The notes beneath the pieces were generated by a model. That model was given only the letters and a program-made list of their open reading frames with translations, did not search any database and was not told the origin of the DNA. From an uncultured Oscillospiraceae bacterium (GTDB taxonomy: Bacteria > Bacillota > Clostridia > Oscillospirales > Oscillospiraceae), in the NCBI GenBank assembly GCA_947625045.1, contig CANQMW010000001.1, positions 62,001 to 126,000 on the forward strand: 64,000 nucleotides of DNA. Reading direction: 5' to 3'. Of this stretch, positions 44,283-51,901 are shown in pieces. How positions within the stretch are numbered: position 1 is the stretch's first letter; every line of letters begins with the position of its first letter. A program made the translations under genes and the position numbers.

Positions 44283-45212
44283 TTACTCTGCTTCCGTCAC
44301 GCGCTTTTTGCGCTGGCCGGTATTGTCTGAGCCCCGGATCTCCTCGTGGTAGAAATAGTCCACGATGACGGGGTGGCCCTGGGGGACGCGGCCATAGGGC
44401 ATCTCATTGTCCACAAAGGGGCAGTCGTATTTCTTTGCCATTTCTTCCGCCCTCTTTTCCAGCGCCTCAAAATAACGGCGGTCGTGCTTGTTATATATTT
44501 CGTCATACAGCAGCATGAGCTCCGGGCGCTTCCCGGCGATATAGTCCATGATGGTTTTCTTGAACCCGCCCCGCAGGTTCAGGTTCTCCAGCCAAAAGAG
44601 GTCGCACTGGTCTTTGACCCGCTCAAAGATGGCCTCAAAGTCCGTGATCCCCGGAAAGACAGGGGACACAAAGCACACGGTGCGGATACCGGCGTCGTAG
44701 ACCTTTTTCATGGCGGCGATGCGCCGTTCGATGCTGACGGCGCTGTCCATGTCATTTTTGAAATCCTCGTCCAGCGTGTTGACAGACCAAGACACCGTCA
44801 CCTGTCCCAGCTCTTTTAGAAGGTCTATATCCCGCAGGACCAGGTCGGACTTGGTGCAGATGAGGATGTCCGCGCCGCTGCCGCGAAGCTGCTCCAGCAG
44901 TTTGCGGGTGGCCCCGAATATCTCCTCCTGGGGGTTGTAGCCGTCGGTGACGGAACCGATGACCACCCGCTGTCCAGAATACTTCTGCGGATTTTTGATC
45001 TCCGGCCAGTGCTTTACGTCCAGGAACGTGCCCCATTCCTCCGTGTGGCCGGTGAAGCGCTTCATGAAGGAGGCGTAGCAGTATTTGCAGGCGTGGGTGC
45101 AGCCCACGTAGGGATTGACGGAGAAGCCGCCCACCGGGAGGCTGGACTTCGTCATGATGTTTTTCGTCTCCACGTCGGCGATGAGCACGCCGTTATCCGT
45201 CAACTGGGCCAT
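44283..45212 (-). CDS. Radical SAM protein, 'mobile pair' B type
   Basis: A 309-aa radical SAM enzyme. The Fe-S/SAM motif is Cys38, Cys42 and Cys45 in 'GCTHACKYCYASFMKRF'. Its 'VNPYVGC' lead-in and 'SVTDGYNPQE' resemble spore-photoproduct-lyase-like radical SAM proteins. It overlaps the next radical SAM gene upstream by 13 bp. Together they match my memory of the TIGR04470/TIGR04471 'radical SAM mobile pair' of Firmicutes; the reaction is unknown. Last gene of the Rrf2-NifX-rSAM operon. Confidence 0.82.
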   Translation of the reverse strand: MAQLTDNGVLIADVETKNIMTKSSLPVGGFSVNPYVGCTHACKYCYASFMKRFTGHTEEWGTFLDVKHWPEIKNPQKYSGQRVVIGSVTDGYNPQEEIFGATRKLLEQLRGSGADILICTKSDLVLRDIDLLKELGQVTVSWSVNTLDEDFKNDMDSAVSIERRIAAMKKVYDAGIRTVCFVSPVFPGITDFEAIFERVKDQCDLFWLENLNLRGGFKKTIMDYIAGKRPELMLLYDEIYNKHDRRYFEALEKRAEEMAKKYDCPFVDNEMPYGRVPQGHPVIVDYFYHEEIRGSDNTGQRKKRVTEAE

Positions 45213-45889
45213 GTTCGCTGCTCCTCCAAAACCTTGTTAAATGCGTCCGGCAGTTTCTGCACAGGCGTGTCCCCGCCCATGATGGGGGCCAGGTCCTCCT
45301 TCCAGAAAACCGGGATGTGAAGCGCGTGGGCCTGCTCCGTCAGGGAATACACCCATTCGGGCGTGGTTCGGACCTTCCGGCTCTGCGGACCGGTCATGGT
45401 GCCGATGACCACCCAGTCTATGCCGTGAAGATCGACCTCGCCCGGATCGTCGAACAGCGGCTCGAAAGTCACGTGATAATGCCGGGCCCGCACGTTTTGT
45501 CGCAGCGCGTCGATCCGCCAAAGCTCCGATTGCCGTGTGACCGTCACGCCGAACCACGCATTGTCAAGGTCAGTATCAATGTTAAGCAGGTCGGGGCGTT
45601 TTGACAGGAACAGAAACTGGTGCTGGGGATTCTCCGCCATCCTGGCGAATACCTGCTCCCGCCAAGCCGGTTCCCATCCCGCCAGGTCGCTCATGCCGGT
45701 CAGCAGAAAATTCTGCGGTTTTTCCTTCTCCATCAGCCGCAGCTTATTGGGAAAGAACTCCGGCGTGGAAAAGTCGTCGATCATGTGATAACGCTTGACG
45801 TTGTTCCTGGCGTAGCAGTAGGGACAGCCCACGGTGCAGCCGATCACCAGATTCATATTCTGTATCTGGTCCTTGATGCAGATGTACAT
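45200..45889 (-). CDS. Radical SAM protein, 'mobile pair' A type
   Basis: A 229-aa protein. Cys20, Cys24 and Cys27 form the CxxxCxYC motif in 'IGCTVGCPYCYARNNVKRY'. 'FLSKRPDLLN', 'WFGVTVTRQSE' and 'HYHVTFEPLFDD' resemble DUF5131-type phage/element proteins. A longer frame to 46276 is only the shadow of the NifX-like gene. ATG 45889 lies one base after the TAA of that gene, so it is translationally coupled. Paired with the overlapping B gene; substrate unknown. Confidence 0.8.
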   Translation of the reverse strand: MYICIKDQIQNMNLVIGCTVGCPYCYARNNVKRYHMIDDFSTPEFFPNKLRLMEKEKPQNFLLTGMSDLAGWEPAWREQVFARMAENPQHQFLFLSKRPDLLNIDTDLDNAWFGVTVTRQSELWRIDALRQNVRARHYHVTFEPLFDDPGEVDLHGIDWVVIGTMTGPQSRKVRTTPEWVYSLTEQAHALHIPVFWKEDLAPIMGGDTPVQKLPDAFNKVLEEQRTWPS

Positions 45890-45890
45890 A

Positions 45891-46295
45891 TTATTCGTGG
45901 CAGGAATGGCCGCCGCAGCCATGTCCGCCGCAGTTATGGGCGCCTGTGCCGTGCTCGTGGTCATGGTGGTCGCAGTGTACGGCCGGGTCATAGCCCAGCG
46001 TGCCGGCCAGCAGCGCGGCCACGGCCTCGTCTGCGGCGCCCTGGACGCCGCCGTAAAGCCGGATGCCCGCCTCGGCCAGCGCCATCTGCGCGCCGCCGCC
46101 GATGCCGCCGCAGTCATGGGCGTCCACGCCGTTGGCGGCGAGAAACGCGGCCAGCGCCCCATGGCCCTGACCGGCAGTGGGAACGATCCGGGAGGAGACG
46201 ACCTGCCCGTTCTCTGCCTCATAGATCTTGAACTGCTCTGTATGGCCGAAATGCTGAAAGACCATCCCGTTTTCATACGTGACCGCGATCTTCAT
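45891..46295 (-). CDS. NifX/NifB-like dinitrogenase-cofactor domain protein with His/Cys tail
   Basis: A 134-aa protein. Residues 1-100 are the NifX-type fold ('KIAVTYENGMVFQHFGHTEQF', 'GGGAQMALAEAGIRLYGG'), known to carry Fe-S or Fe-Mo cluster precursors. The last 30 residues are a metal-binding tail with 10 His and 4 Cys ('DHHDHEHGTG', 'CGGHGCGGHSC'). GGAGG at 46304-46308 favours ATG 46295 over ATG 46301. No nitrogenase genes are near; a cluster-carrier or metal-sensing role with the radical SAM pair is an inference. Confidence 0.85.
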   Translation of the reverse strand: MKIAVTYENGMVFQHFGHTEQFKIYEAENGQVVSSRIVPTAGQGHGALAAFLAANGVDAHDCGGIGGGAQMALAEAGIRLYGGVQGAADEAVAALLAGTLGYDPAVHCDHHDHEHGTGAHNCGGHGCGGHSCHE

Positions 46296-46297
46296 GT

Positions 46298-46750
46298 TCA
46301 TACCTCCGTATCGCTATCCATGCCAGCCTCTTGGCGGTAGGTGTCGATGATGTCCTGCAGGGTGATGGCGCTCATGCGGTCCTCCGCGGCCCGCTGCACC
46401 TCGTCGTAATAGTCCCGCAGAGCCAGCTGGATGTTCACGCCTACGCCGCAGTTGGGATTGGTGTGGGTATCCTGGTGCAGGATGGGCTTGTCCCCCTCGA
46501 TGGCCCGGTAAACGTCCAGCAGGGAGATGCCGCCGGGCTCCCTGGCAAGGGCGGCCCGGGGATGGCCCTTCACGCTGGCCAGCAGGCCGGCCTTTCGCAG
46601 GGCGCTCATCAGCTGCCGGATGTAGGCGGGGTTGGTCTGCACGCTCTCGGCGATCCGCTCACTGGTGAGGGCCGCGCCCGGATGGAGGGCGAGAAAGGCC
46701 AGCACATGCACTGCGTCGCTGAGTTTGGTGGAGTATTTCAAAGCCGTCAC
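46298..46750 (-). CDS. Rrf2-family transcriptional regulator
   Basis: A 150-aa regulator with an N-terminal winged helix ('YSTKLSDAVHVLAFLALHP', 'PAYIRQLMSALRKAGLL'). Relatives sense Fe-S clusters, NO or cysteine. Only one cysteine lies in the usual cluster region ('NPNCGVG'), so a classical three-Cys cluster is unlikely. Start GTG 46750. It heads the minus operon and faces the sirtuin operon across a 103-bp region that contains two dyads, probably its own operators. Confidence 0.87.
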   Translation of the reverse strand: MTALKYSTKLSDAVHVLAFLALHPGAALTSERIAESVQTNPAYIRQLMSALRKAGLLASVKGHPRAALAREPGGISLLDVYRAIEGDKPILHQDTHTNPNCGVGVNIQLALRDYYDEVQRAAEDRMSAITLQDIIDTYRQEAGMDSDTEV

Positions 46751-46773
46751 CCTTTTCTCTGGATGTTATTTTT

Positions 46774-46802
46774 ATTATAACAGCAGATTGACAGAAACAC
46801 AA
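46774..46802 (-). promoter_or_regulatory. Promoter of the Rrf2-NifX-rSAM operon
   Basis: On the minus strand TTGTGT (46797-46802), 17-bp spacer, TATAAT (46774-46779). It overlaps the divergent plus promoter. Confidence 0.65.
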
Positions 46803-46816
46803 GAGCGTGCTATGCT
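46788..46816 (+). promoter_or_regulatory. Promoter of the Sir2-Sir2-HD operon
   Basis: TTGACA at 46788-46793, 17-bp spacer, TATGCT at 46811-46816 with TGC extended -10. Confidence 0.7.
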
Positions 46817-46862
46817 TTTGCTGTAAAATAAAAAATAACAGCAGACGAAAGGCGTGAATGCT

Positions 46863-47831
46863 GTGAGCTACTATGATAATATGGTCATGCAGGCCCAGAT
46901 GAAGTATTCCATGTATTACGACACCTACGCCGCCGGGCGCACCCCCTACCAGCTCTCCACCCGGCCGCCGCTGCCCTACGAGGAGCAGATCGGGCGGCTT
47001 GTTGATGAGATCGCCGCGGCGGACTGCGTGCTGGTGGGCGGGGGCTCCGGCCTGTCCGCCGCCGGGGGCGGGGATTTCTATTACGAGGACAACGAGTCCT
47101 ATCGGAAGTGTTTTGGGAAGTATGCGGAGAAGTATCACTTTAAGGGCGCCTTCGCCGGCATGATGCATCCCTGGGCCAGCCGGGAGGAGTTCTGGGGGTA
47201 TCTTGCCACGTTCCTGCACACCACCCAGACCGCGCCCGTCCGCAGGCCCTATCTGGACCTGGATACGCTCCTGCGGGGCAAGGACTTTTTCGTCCTCACC
47301 ACCAACCAGGACACCCAGTTCGTCAAGCTCTATCCGGAGGACAAGGTAGCGGAGATCCAGGGCGACCACCGCTTCTTCCAGTGCGCGGCCTGCTGTACGG
47401 ACGACACATGGGACGCGGTGGAGCCGGTGCGGCAGATGATCGCCGCCATGGGAGAGAGCACCGCCGTGCCCCGGGACATGGTGCCCCGCTGCCCCCACTG
47501 CGGCGGCGAGGCGTTCCCCTGGGTGCGGGGCTACGGCAATTTCCTGCAGGGGAAGAAGTATGACGAGCAATATGAAAAGGTCTCCCGGTATATCCTGGCC
47601 CACAAGGACCAGCGCATCCTGTTCCTGGAGCTGGGGGTGGGCCGCCTCACGCCCATGTTCATCCAGGAGCCCTTTTGGAACCTGACGCTGGCGTTCCCCA
47701 AGGCCCGGTACATTGCCGTCAACAACAAGTATAACTATCTGCCGGCGCAGATCGAGGACAAGGGCATGGTGATCGTGGCCGACATCGCCGACGTGCTGCG
47801 TGACGCGGTATCGGCAAAGGAGAAGGAGTGA
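46863..47831 (+). CDS. Sir2-like protein 1 (SirTM-like)
   Basis: A 322-aa sirtuin-fold protein. NAD loop 'VGGGSGLSAAGG' (58-69), 'TTNQDTQ' (Asn148), 'EIQGDH' (Gln166) and a zinc site of Cys174/177 ('CAAC') with Cys210/213 ('CPHCGG'). The place of the sirtuin catalytic His is Gln. As I recall, class M sirtuins (SirTM), which are protein ADP-ribosyltransferases, also have Asn and Gln there, so this copy may ADP-ribosylate rather than deacetylate. GTG 46863 gives proper spacing from GAAAGG; GTG 46854 is also open. First gene of the plus operon. Confidence 0.72.
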   Translation: MSYYDNMVMQAQMKYSMYYDTYAAGRTPYQLSTRPPLPYEEQIGRLVDEIAAADCVLVGGGSGLSAAGGGDFYYEDNESYRKCFGKYAEKYHFKGAFAGMMHPWASREEFWGYLATFLHTTQTAPVRRPYLDLDTLLRGKDFFVLTTNQDTQFVKLYPEDKVAEIQGDHRFFQCAACCTDDTWDAVEPVRQMIAAMGESTAVPRDMVPRCPHCGGEAFPWVRGYGNFLQGKKYDEQYEKVSRYILAHKDQRILFLELGVGRLTPMFIQEPFWNLTLAFPKARYIAVNNKYNYLPAQIEDKGMVIVADIADVLRDAVSAKEKE

Positions 47832-47836
47832 GCATT

Positions 47837-48667
47837 ATGGACCTGGCGCCTGTCGCGGAAAAGATAAAAGGAGCGGACGCCATCCTGATCGGGGCCAGCA
47901 ACGGCCTGTCCATCACGGAGGGGCTGCACCTGTTTGCGGACAACGGGGCGTTTGAATATCTGTTCGGGGACTTTAAGCAAAAGTACGGCCTGCGGTGCAT
48001 CCTGCAGGGAGCCGGGGCCCGCTGGCCCTTCGAGGAGGAGAAGTGGGCCTTCTGGAGCCGCCTCATCCATCACTACTGCGGGCAGTATGAGCCCACGCAG
48101 GTCATGGAGGACCTGAAGGCCATCGTGGGTAGGAAGGACTATTTCATTGTGACCTCCAACGGGGAGGGCCATTTCGAGATGAGCGGCTTTGCCCCGGAGA
48201 GGATCTATGAGATCGAGGGGAACTGGCTGACCATGCAGTGCGCCGCCGCCTGTCACGACACGCTCTATCCCACCCTGGAGCTGGCGGAAACGCTGGCGGC
48301 GACAGAGCGGGACGGCAGGGTCCCCACAGAGCTGGTGCCCCACTGTCCCCGCTGCGGCGGGCCCATGCGCGTGCATATGGTGGGAGAGAACTACATCCCG
48401 GACGATGCCGCACGGGAGAGGTTTGGCTCGTTTCTGGAAGAATACCACGGAAAGAAGCTGCTGGTGCTGGAGCTGGGGATCGGCTGGCGCAATCAGCTCA
48501 TCAAGGCGCCGCTCATGCGTTTGGTGGCCCGGGAGCCGGAGGCGGCCTACGTGACCGTCAACCTGGGCGAGGTCTATATCGCCGAAGACATCCGGGACAA
48601 ATCCTTTGGCCTGGACGGGCCGCTGAGCGATATGCTGTCGGCCCTGCGGGAGGCGTGCGGAGCATGA
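47837..48667 (+). CDS. Sir2-like protein 2 (degenerate paralogue)
   Basis: A 276-aa paralogue of the preceding protein. NAD-loop counterpart 'IGASNGLSITEG' (18-29), 'TSNGEG' (Asn108), 'EIEGNW' (Glu127 at the catalytic His place), zinc cysteines 135, 139, 170 and 173. Loss of the His/Gln and changes in the loop suggest it binds NAD or ADP-ribose without normal catalysis, perhaps as a partner of protein 1. ATG 47837 has AAGGAG upstream and lies 5 bp after the first gene's stop. It overlaps the HD gene as ATGA. Confidence 0.7.
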   Translation: MDLAPVAEKIKGADAILIGASNGLSITEGLHLFADNGAFEYLFGDFKQKYGLRCILQGAGARWPFEEEKWAFWSRLIHHYCGQYEPTQVMEDLKAIVGRKDYFIVTSNGEGHFEMSGFAPERIYEIEGNWLTMQCAAACHDTLYPTLELAETLAATERDGRVPTELVPHCPRCGGPMRVHMVGENYIPDDAARERFGSFLEEYHGKKLLVLELGIGWRNQLIKAPLMRLVAREPEAAYVTVNLGEVYIAEDIRDKSFGLDGPLSDMLSALREACGA

Positions 48668-49197
48668 ATCTGCCGGAAACTGTCCGCGGGGACTATGAGA
48701 AGTGGCGCGCCTTCCTGCGGGAACAGGTGACGTTTTCCCTGAAAGATTCGGAGAAGCACACGAAGGACCACTGTGCCCGGGTGCTGCTGTACGCGCTGCT
48801 GATCGCGGAGAAGAGGGGCCTGCCCCGGAGCGAGCGGGAGGTGCTGTGCGCCGCGGCGGTGTTCCACGACTCCCGCCGGCAGGACGACTGGCTGGATGTG
48901 GGCCACGGCCGGCGGGCGGCGGACTATTACCGGGACTTTTGCCGGACGGGCGGGCTTGCCTTTGACGAGCGGGTATATCAGATCATGGCCTGGCACGACC
49001 GGCCCAGCGCCGAAGGCGAGGCGGCCATGGACGAGCTGGAAAACGGCGTGCTGCTCTACCGCATATTCAAGGACGCGGACGGGCTGGACCGGTACCGGCT
49101 GGGTCCCAACGCGCTGGATGTGGACAGGTTGAGGACGGCGGAGGCCCGCAGTTTGACCGGCCTCGCCCGGCAGCTCGTGCGTAAGGCAGAAGAATAA
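48664..49197 (+). CDS. HD-domain phosphohydrolase-like protein
   Basis: A 177-aa protein with HD-domain features: 'HTKDHCARVLLYALLIAE' (first His), 'AAAVFHDSRRQDDW' (the HD pair) and 'IMAWHDRPS'. Such domains hydrolyse nucleotides or phosphate esters, often as metal enzymes. Coupled to Sir2-like 2 through ATGA. A longer upstream frame is a shadow. Given the sirtuins, a nucleotide or ADP-ribose derivative is a plausible substrate, but nothing proves this. Confidence 0.8.
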   Translation: MNLPETVRGDYEKWRAFLREQVTFSLKDSEKHTKDHCARVLLYALLIAEKRGLPRSEREVLCAAAVFHDSRRQDDWLDVGHGRRAADYYRDFCRTGGLAFDERVYQIMAWHDRPSAEGEAAMDELENGVLLYRIFKDADGLDRYRLGPNALDVDRLRTAEARSLTGLARQLVRKAEE

Positions 49198-49239
49198 CGG
49201 CCCCGGTTTGGCTCTCCTGACATGACCAATAGCGTGAGG

Positions 49240-49270
49240 GCGGGAGCATCTTATTCGATGCTCCCGCTTT
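49240..49270. terminator. Terminator of the Sir2-HD operon
   Basis: An 11-bp perfect stem (49240-49250 / 49257-49267) with TTATTC loop and short T run, between convergent genes. Confidence 0.75.
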
Positions 49271-49295
49271 GCTCATCTCCCCGATAAATAGGAAT

Positions 49296-49736
49296 TTAGT
49301 TTTCTGCTGATAACCGACAATTCAGTTCATAAAGCGCCGTTCTATTAGAATCCCATTTCAAACGTGACATAGCATCACAGTAATCCAACCATTCGCAATC
49401 AAGGTGTTCTTTGGATAGTTTTATATCGGAAATACATTCAAACGCAAAATGATACTCCGGCAAAACAAAAGTGTCCTTTGACCAGTGCTTTCGATGGCGT
49501 TCTGAAATAACATTTGCGGGGATATATGCCATTGAGACGAGTTTGGTTATGTTGTCCACTTTTATCCCTGCTTCTTCTGCAATCTCGCGGGTTGCAGATT
49601 CTACTGGCGTCTCAACATCTTCACCGCCGCCTGCTACGAATTGCCACTGATCTATATCTGCGCGGTGAAGAACGCAGAACTGTAGATTCGGATTTCGTCT
49701 ATAAGGAATCGCCAATATCTGAAACGGTGCTCTCAT
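49296..49736 (-). CDS. Nudix hydrolase
   Basis: A 146-aa protein with a full Nudix box, 'GGGEDVETPVESATREIAEE' followed by AGI, in which all the metal-binding Glu are present. 'FQILAIPYRR' at the start resembles dATP / dihydroneopterin-triphosphate pyrophosphatases (NudB-like). GGAGG 9 bp upstream supports ATG 49736. The DNA is clearly AT-richer than the sirtuin operon, so it may have a separate origin. Substrate not assignable. Confidence 0.85.
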   Translation of the reverse strand: MRAPFQILAIPYRRNPNLQFCVLHRADIDQWQFVAGGGEDVETPVESATREIAEEAGIKVDNITKLVSMAYIPANVISERHRKHWSKDTFVLPEYHFAFECISDIKLSKEHLDCEWLDYCDAMSRLKWDSNRTALYELNCRLSAEN

Positions 49737-49800
49737 GCTAATTAACCTCCACAACTCCCGATCTGTCGCTCCGATTAACTTCTCGGCAAACAGGAATTTG

Positions 49801-50043
49801 TCAAACTGTATGTGCTGTTATAATTGTATAACTGTATGAATTGATAGTTATTCTTATATTATCTATTTCACAGTACCAATTCTTGCCTTGCTTATAAATA
49901 TTGCAATTTTTATCTGAAACTTTGTTTTTGCAATATTCAACAGCATCACATTCGTCTAATTGTAAATTTTTCTTGATTCTTTTGACACCCATTTCTGTGG
50001 TATGGATCTTATCAATATTATCCAACAGTATTTTAGCTTCCAT
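49801..50043 (-). CDS. DUF3781 protein
   Basis: An 80-aa protein: 'LLDNIDKIHTTEMGVKRIKK' and 'KQGKNWYCEIDNIRITIN' followed by 'TIITAH' match DUF3781, a small family of unknown function that often sits next to regulators or in variable regions. AT-rich like the Nudix gene. AGGGGGAATGG lies just before ATG 50043. Confidence 0.75.
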   Translation of the reverse strand: MEAKILLDNIDKIHTTEMGVKRIKKNLQLDECDAVEYCKNKVSDKNCNIYKQGKNWYCEIDNIRITINSYSYTIITAHTV

Positions 50044-50132
50044 TATCCATTCCCCCTACATATCCCGATTTGCCGCGCTCACCCGGCTGCCATGCCATGT
50101 CGTGCGGTTCCGGCATCAGCCGGGAGCACGAC

Positions 50133-50180
50133 CGGCGCGGGGGTATAATGACGATTAGGCGTCATTATACCCCCGCGCCG
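50133..50180. repeat. Perfect 21-bp inverted repeat
   Basis: Arms 50133-50153 and 50160-50180 with a 6-bp centre. There is no T tract, but each arm contains a TATAATG-like stretch, so it could be a bidirectional terminator, an operator, or the end of a small mobile unit. The rest of 50044-50204 shows no gene. Confidence 0.7.
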
Positions 50181-50204
50181 CCCAAACCGCAAGCATGGGC
50201 CATG

Positions 50205-50735
50205 TCACACAGTCATGAACTCGTTTTCCCGCTCCAGGTAGCGGCAGAACACGAACAGGCCGCACAGGTCCTCCGGAGGCAGGCCCGTCTCGTCCTCTAT
50301 GGTCCATCCGCCCATGATCCCCCGGTGAAGGATATGCACCACCTCCCGGCGGCCCCGGTCATACAGGGAGTAGTCCTGGCCGCTGTGCATGACCATGTCG
50401 TATTCCTGCCCCTCCAGTGTCACGTCGGCATGGTCCGCCCGGGGCATGTGGCACAACGGCCAGCCCGTGTCAACGGGGTCGCTCCCGGCGGCATAGTGGG
50501 GCGTGGCCGCGGCGTGCTCCCGGCCCCCGCCGTCGGTGAGTACATATGTGTGCCTGTCCACCCGGTCCTCCCCATGGCAGGCGGCCTCATGGTGTATATC
50601 CGTTATCGCTACCAGCTCTCCCGCCGGGGAGAGCAGTTTCTTTTCCTGGCCCGACACGGTCCCTCTTATGCTCATAAGCGTGCTTTTCTCTCCCACCCGA
50701 TGGAGCGCGCCCGCCGCGATGATGTATTTATCCAT
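50205..50735 (-). CDS. Hypothetical protein in the chromate-transporter operon
   Basis: A 176-aa, His- and Asp-rich soluble protein; 'SPAGELVAITDIHHEAACHG' and 'YDRGRREVVHILHRGIMGG' suggest a beta-rich fold, with no family I can name. It begins 15 bp after the stop of the second chromate-transporter gene, with GGGAGGCGG upstream, so it is the third gene of that transcript. Confidence 0.6.
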   Translation of the reverse strand: MDKYIIAAGALHRVGEKSTLMSIRGTVSGQEKKLLSPAGELVAITDIHHEAACHGEDRVDRHTYVLTDGGGREHAAATPHYAAGSDPVDTGWPLCHMPRADHADVTLEGQEYDMVMHSGQDYSLYDRGRREVVHILHRGIMGGWTIEDETGLPPEDLCGLFVFCRYLERENEFMTV

Positions 50736-50750
50736 GATCTTCCGCCTCCC

Positions 50751-51314
50751 TCAAATGATAAGACTTGCCAAGGTCCCCAGCGCGCCGGCGCCCATCATCA
50801 CATAGATGGGCTTCACCCGGAAGCGCCGCAGCACGAAAAGGCTGACACAGAAAAGAGCCAAAGAGATATAGTTTATCCCGCCCAGGTCCTCCGGCAGCGT
50901 CCGCTGGCCGTAGAAGGTCATGATCTGAAGCGATATGCCCGCCGACGCGATCATGGCAACCACAGCTGGGCGGAGGGCCGCCAGTATCCCCTTCACCGTA
51001 TCCAGGCCCCGGAAACGGTAATAGACGTAGGCCAGCGCCATCACGATGCAGCAGGAAGGCAGAACGCACCCCGCCGTGGCTACCACGGCGCCGGGGATGC
51101 CGGCCACTCGGATGCCCACGAAGGTGGCGGCGTTGATGGCGATGGGGCCGGGCGTCATCTCGGCGATGGTCATGATGTCCGCGAACTGGGTCATGGTCAG
51201 CCAGGGGTGGACATCCATGACCTGGTGCTGGATGAGGGGCATGGCCGCGTAGCCGCCGCCAATGCTGAATAGGCCGATCTGGAAAAAGCTCCAGAGAAGC
51301 TGCCCATAGATCAC
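50751..51314 (-). CDS. Chromate transporter half 2
   Basis: A 187-aa membrane protein of the CHR family, one half of a split transporter. 'FFQIGLFSIGGGYAAMPLI' and 'AEMTPGPIAINAATFVG' are the two family motifs. The start is GTG 51314, overlapping the TGA of half 1 as GTGA, so they are coupled; the longer frame to 51671 is a shadow of half 1. Members export chromate or other oxyanions. Confidence 0.9.
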   Translation of the reverse strand: MIYGQLLWSFFQIGLFSIGGGYAAMPLIQHQVMDVHPWLTMTQFADIMTIAEMTPGPIAINAATFVGIRVAGIPGAVVATAGCVLPSCCIVMALAYVYYRFRGLDTVKGILAALRPAVVAMIASAGISLQIMTFYGQRTLPEDLGGINYISLALFCVSLFVLRRFRVKPIYVMMGAGALGTLASLII

Positions 51315-51901
51315 GGCCGCCTCACCGCCTTTCGATGGAGATGTCCGCCATGTTTGCGGAAGACCGTATCCGCCGCGCCAATGGCGGCGCAGACCAGGAT
51401 CACGGCGATGATGTTCACGCCCAGAAACCGCACGGCGATGAACGACAGGACCATGATGGCCGGATACAGCAGCCGCTTTTGGCGCAGCACCCCCGCGCCC
51501 ATGGTGAGCACCACGTCGCATATCACCGCCGCCACCCCGGCCAGCATGCCGGCCATGGCTGTGTTCACGATGGCGTTGTCCCGCACCGCGCCGTAAAACC
51601 CGGATATGGCGGAGATGATGACCAGCGGCGGCAGCACCGTGCCAAGCACCGCCAGCAGCGCCCCCAGACACCCGGCCACATGATAGCCCACCAGGATGGA
51701 GGCGTTCACCGCGATAGCTCCCGGCGAGGACTCCGCGATGGCGACCAGGTCCAGCATCTCCTGCTCGTCGATCCAGTGCAGCTCATTTACGAACTTCTCC
51801 CGCATCAGCGGCACGATGACAAAACCGCCCCCGAAGGTCCCCGCGCTCAGCTTCAGCGTGGAGATGAAAAGCTTTCCGTAGACGCCCTTCTCTCTTTTCA
51901 A
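51311..51901 (-). CDS. Chromate transporter half 1
   Basis: A 196-aa CHR-family half: 'LSAGTFGGGFVIVPLM' and 'AIAESSPGAIAVNASILVG'. The start is TTG 51901, with AAGGAGG at 51909-51915 7 bp upstream. Forms a heterodimer with half 2 by family precedent. Divergent from a LysR gene 103 bp away, the usual control arrangement. Confidence 0.9.
   Translation of the reverse strand: MKREKGVYGKLFISTLKLSAGTFGGGFVIVPLMREKFVNELHWIDEQEMLDLVAIAESSPGAIAVNASILVGYHVAGCLGALLAVLGTVLPPLVIISAISGFYGAVRDNAIVNTAMAGMLAGVAAVICDVVLTMGAGVLRQKRLLYPAIMVLSFIAVRFLGVNIIAVILVCAAIGAADTVFRKHGGHLHRKAVRRP

Larger units (their letters stand above)
46764..46843. promoter_or_regulatory. Two related dyads, probable Rrf2 operators
   Basis: Dyad 1 TGTTAT-N7-ATAACA (46764-46782) covers the minus -10 box. 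Dyad 2 TGCTGT-N13-ACAGCA (46819-46843) covers the plus transcription start. Both right arms share ATAACAGCAGA (46777-46787 and 46835-46845). Placement suits autorepression and control of both operons by the adjacent Rrf2 protein; this is inferred. Confidence 0.6.

Noticed and set aside
45891-46276. Upstream extension of the radical SAM A protein to 46276
   Set aside because: The extension is an Arg/Ala/Thr-rich shadow of the NifX-like gene; the true start is the coupled ATG 45889.
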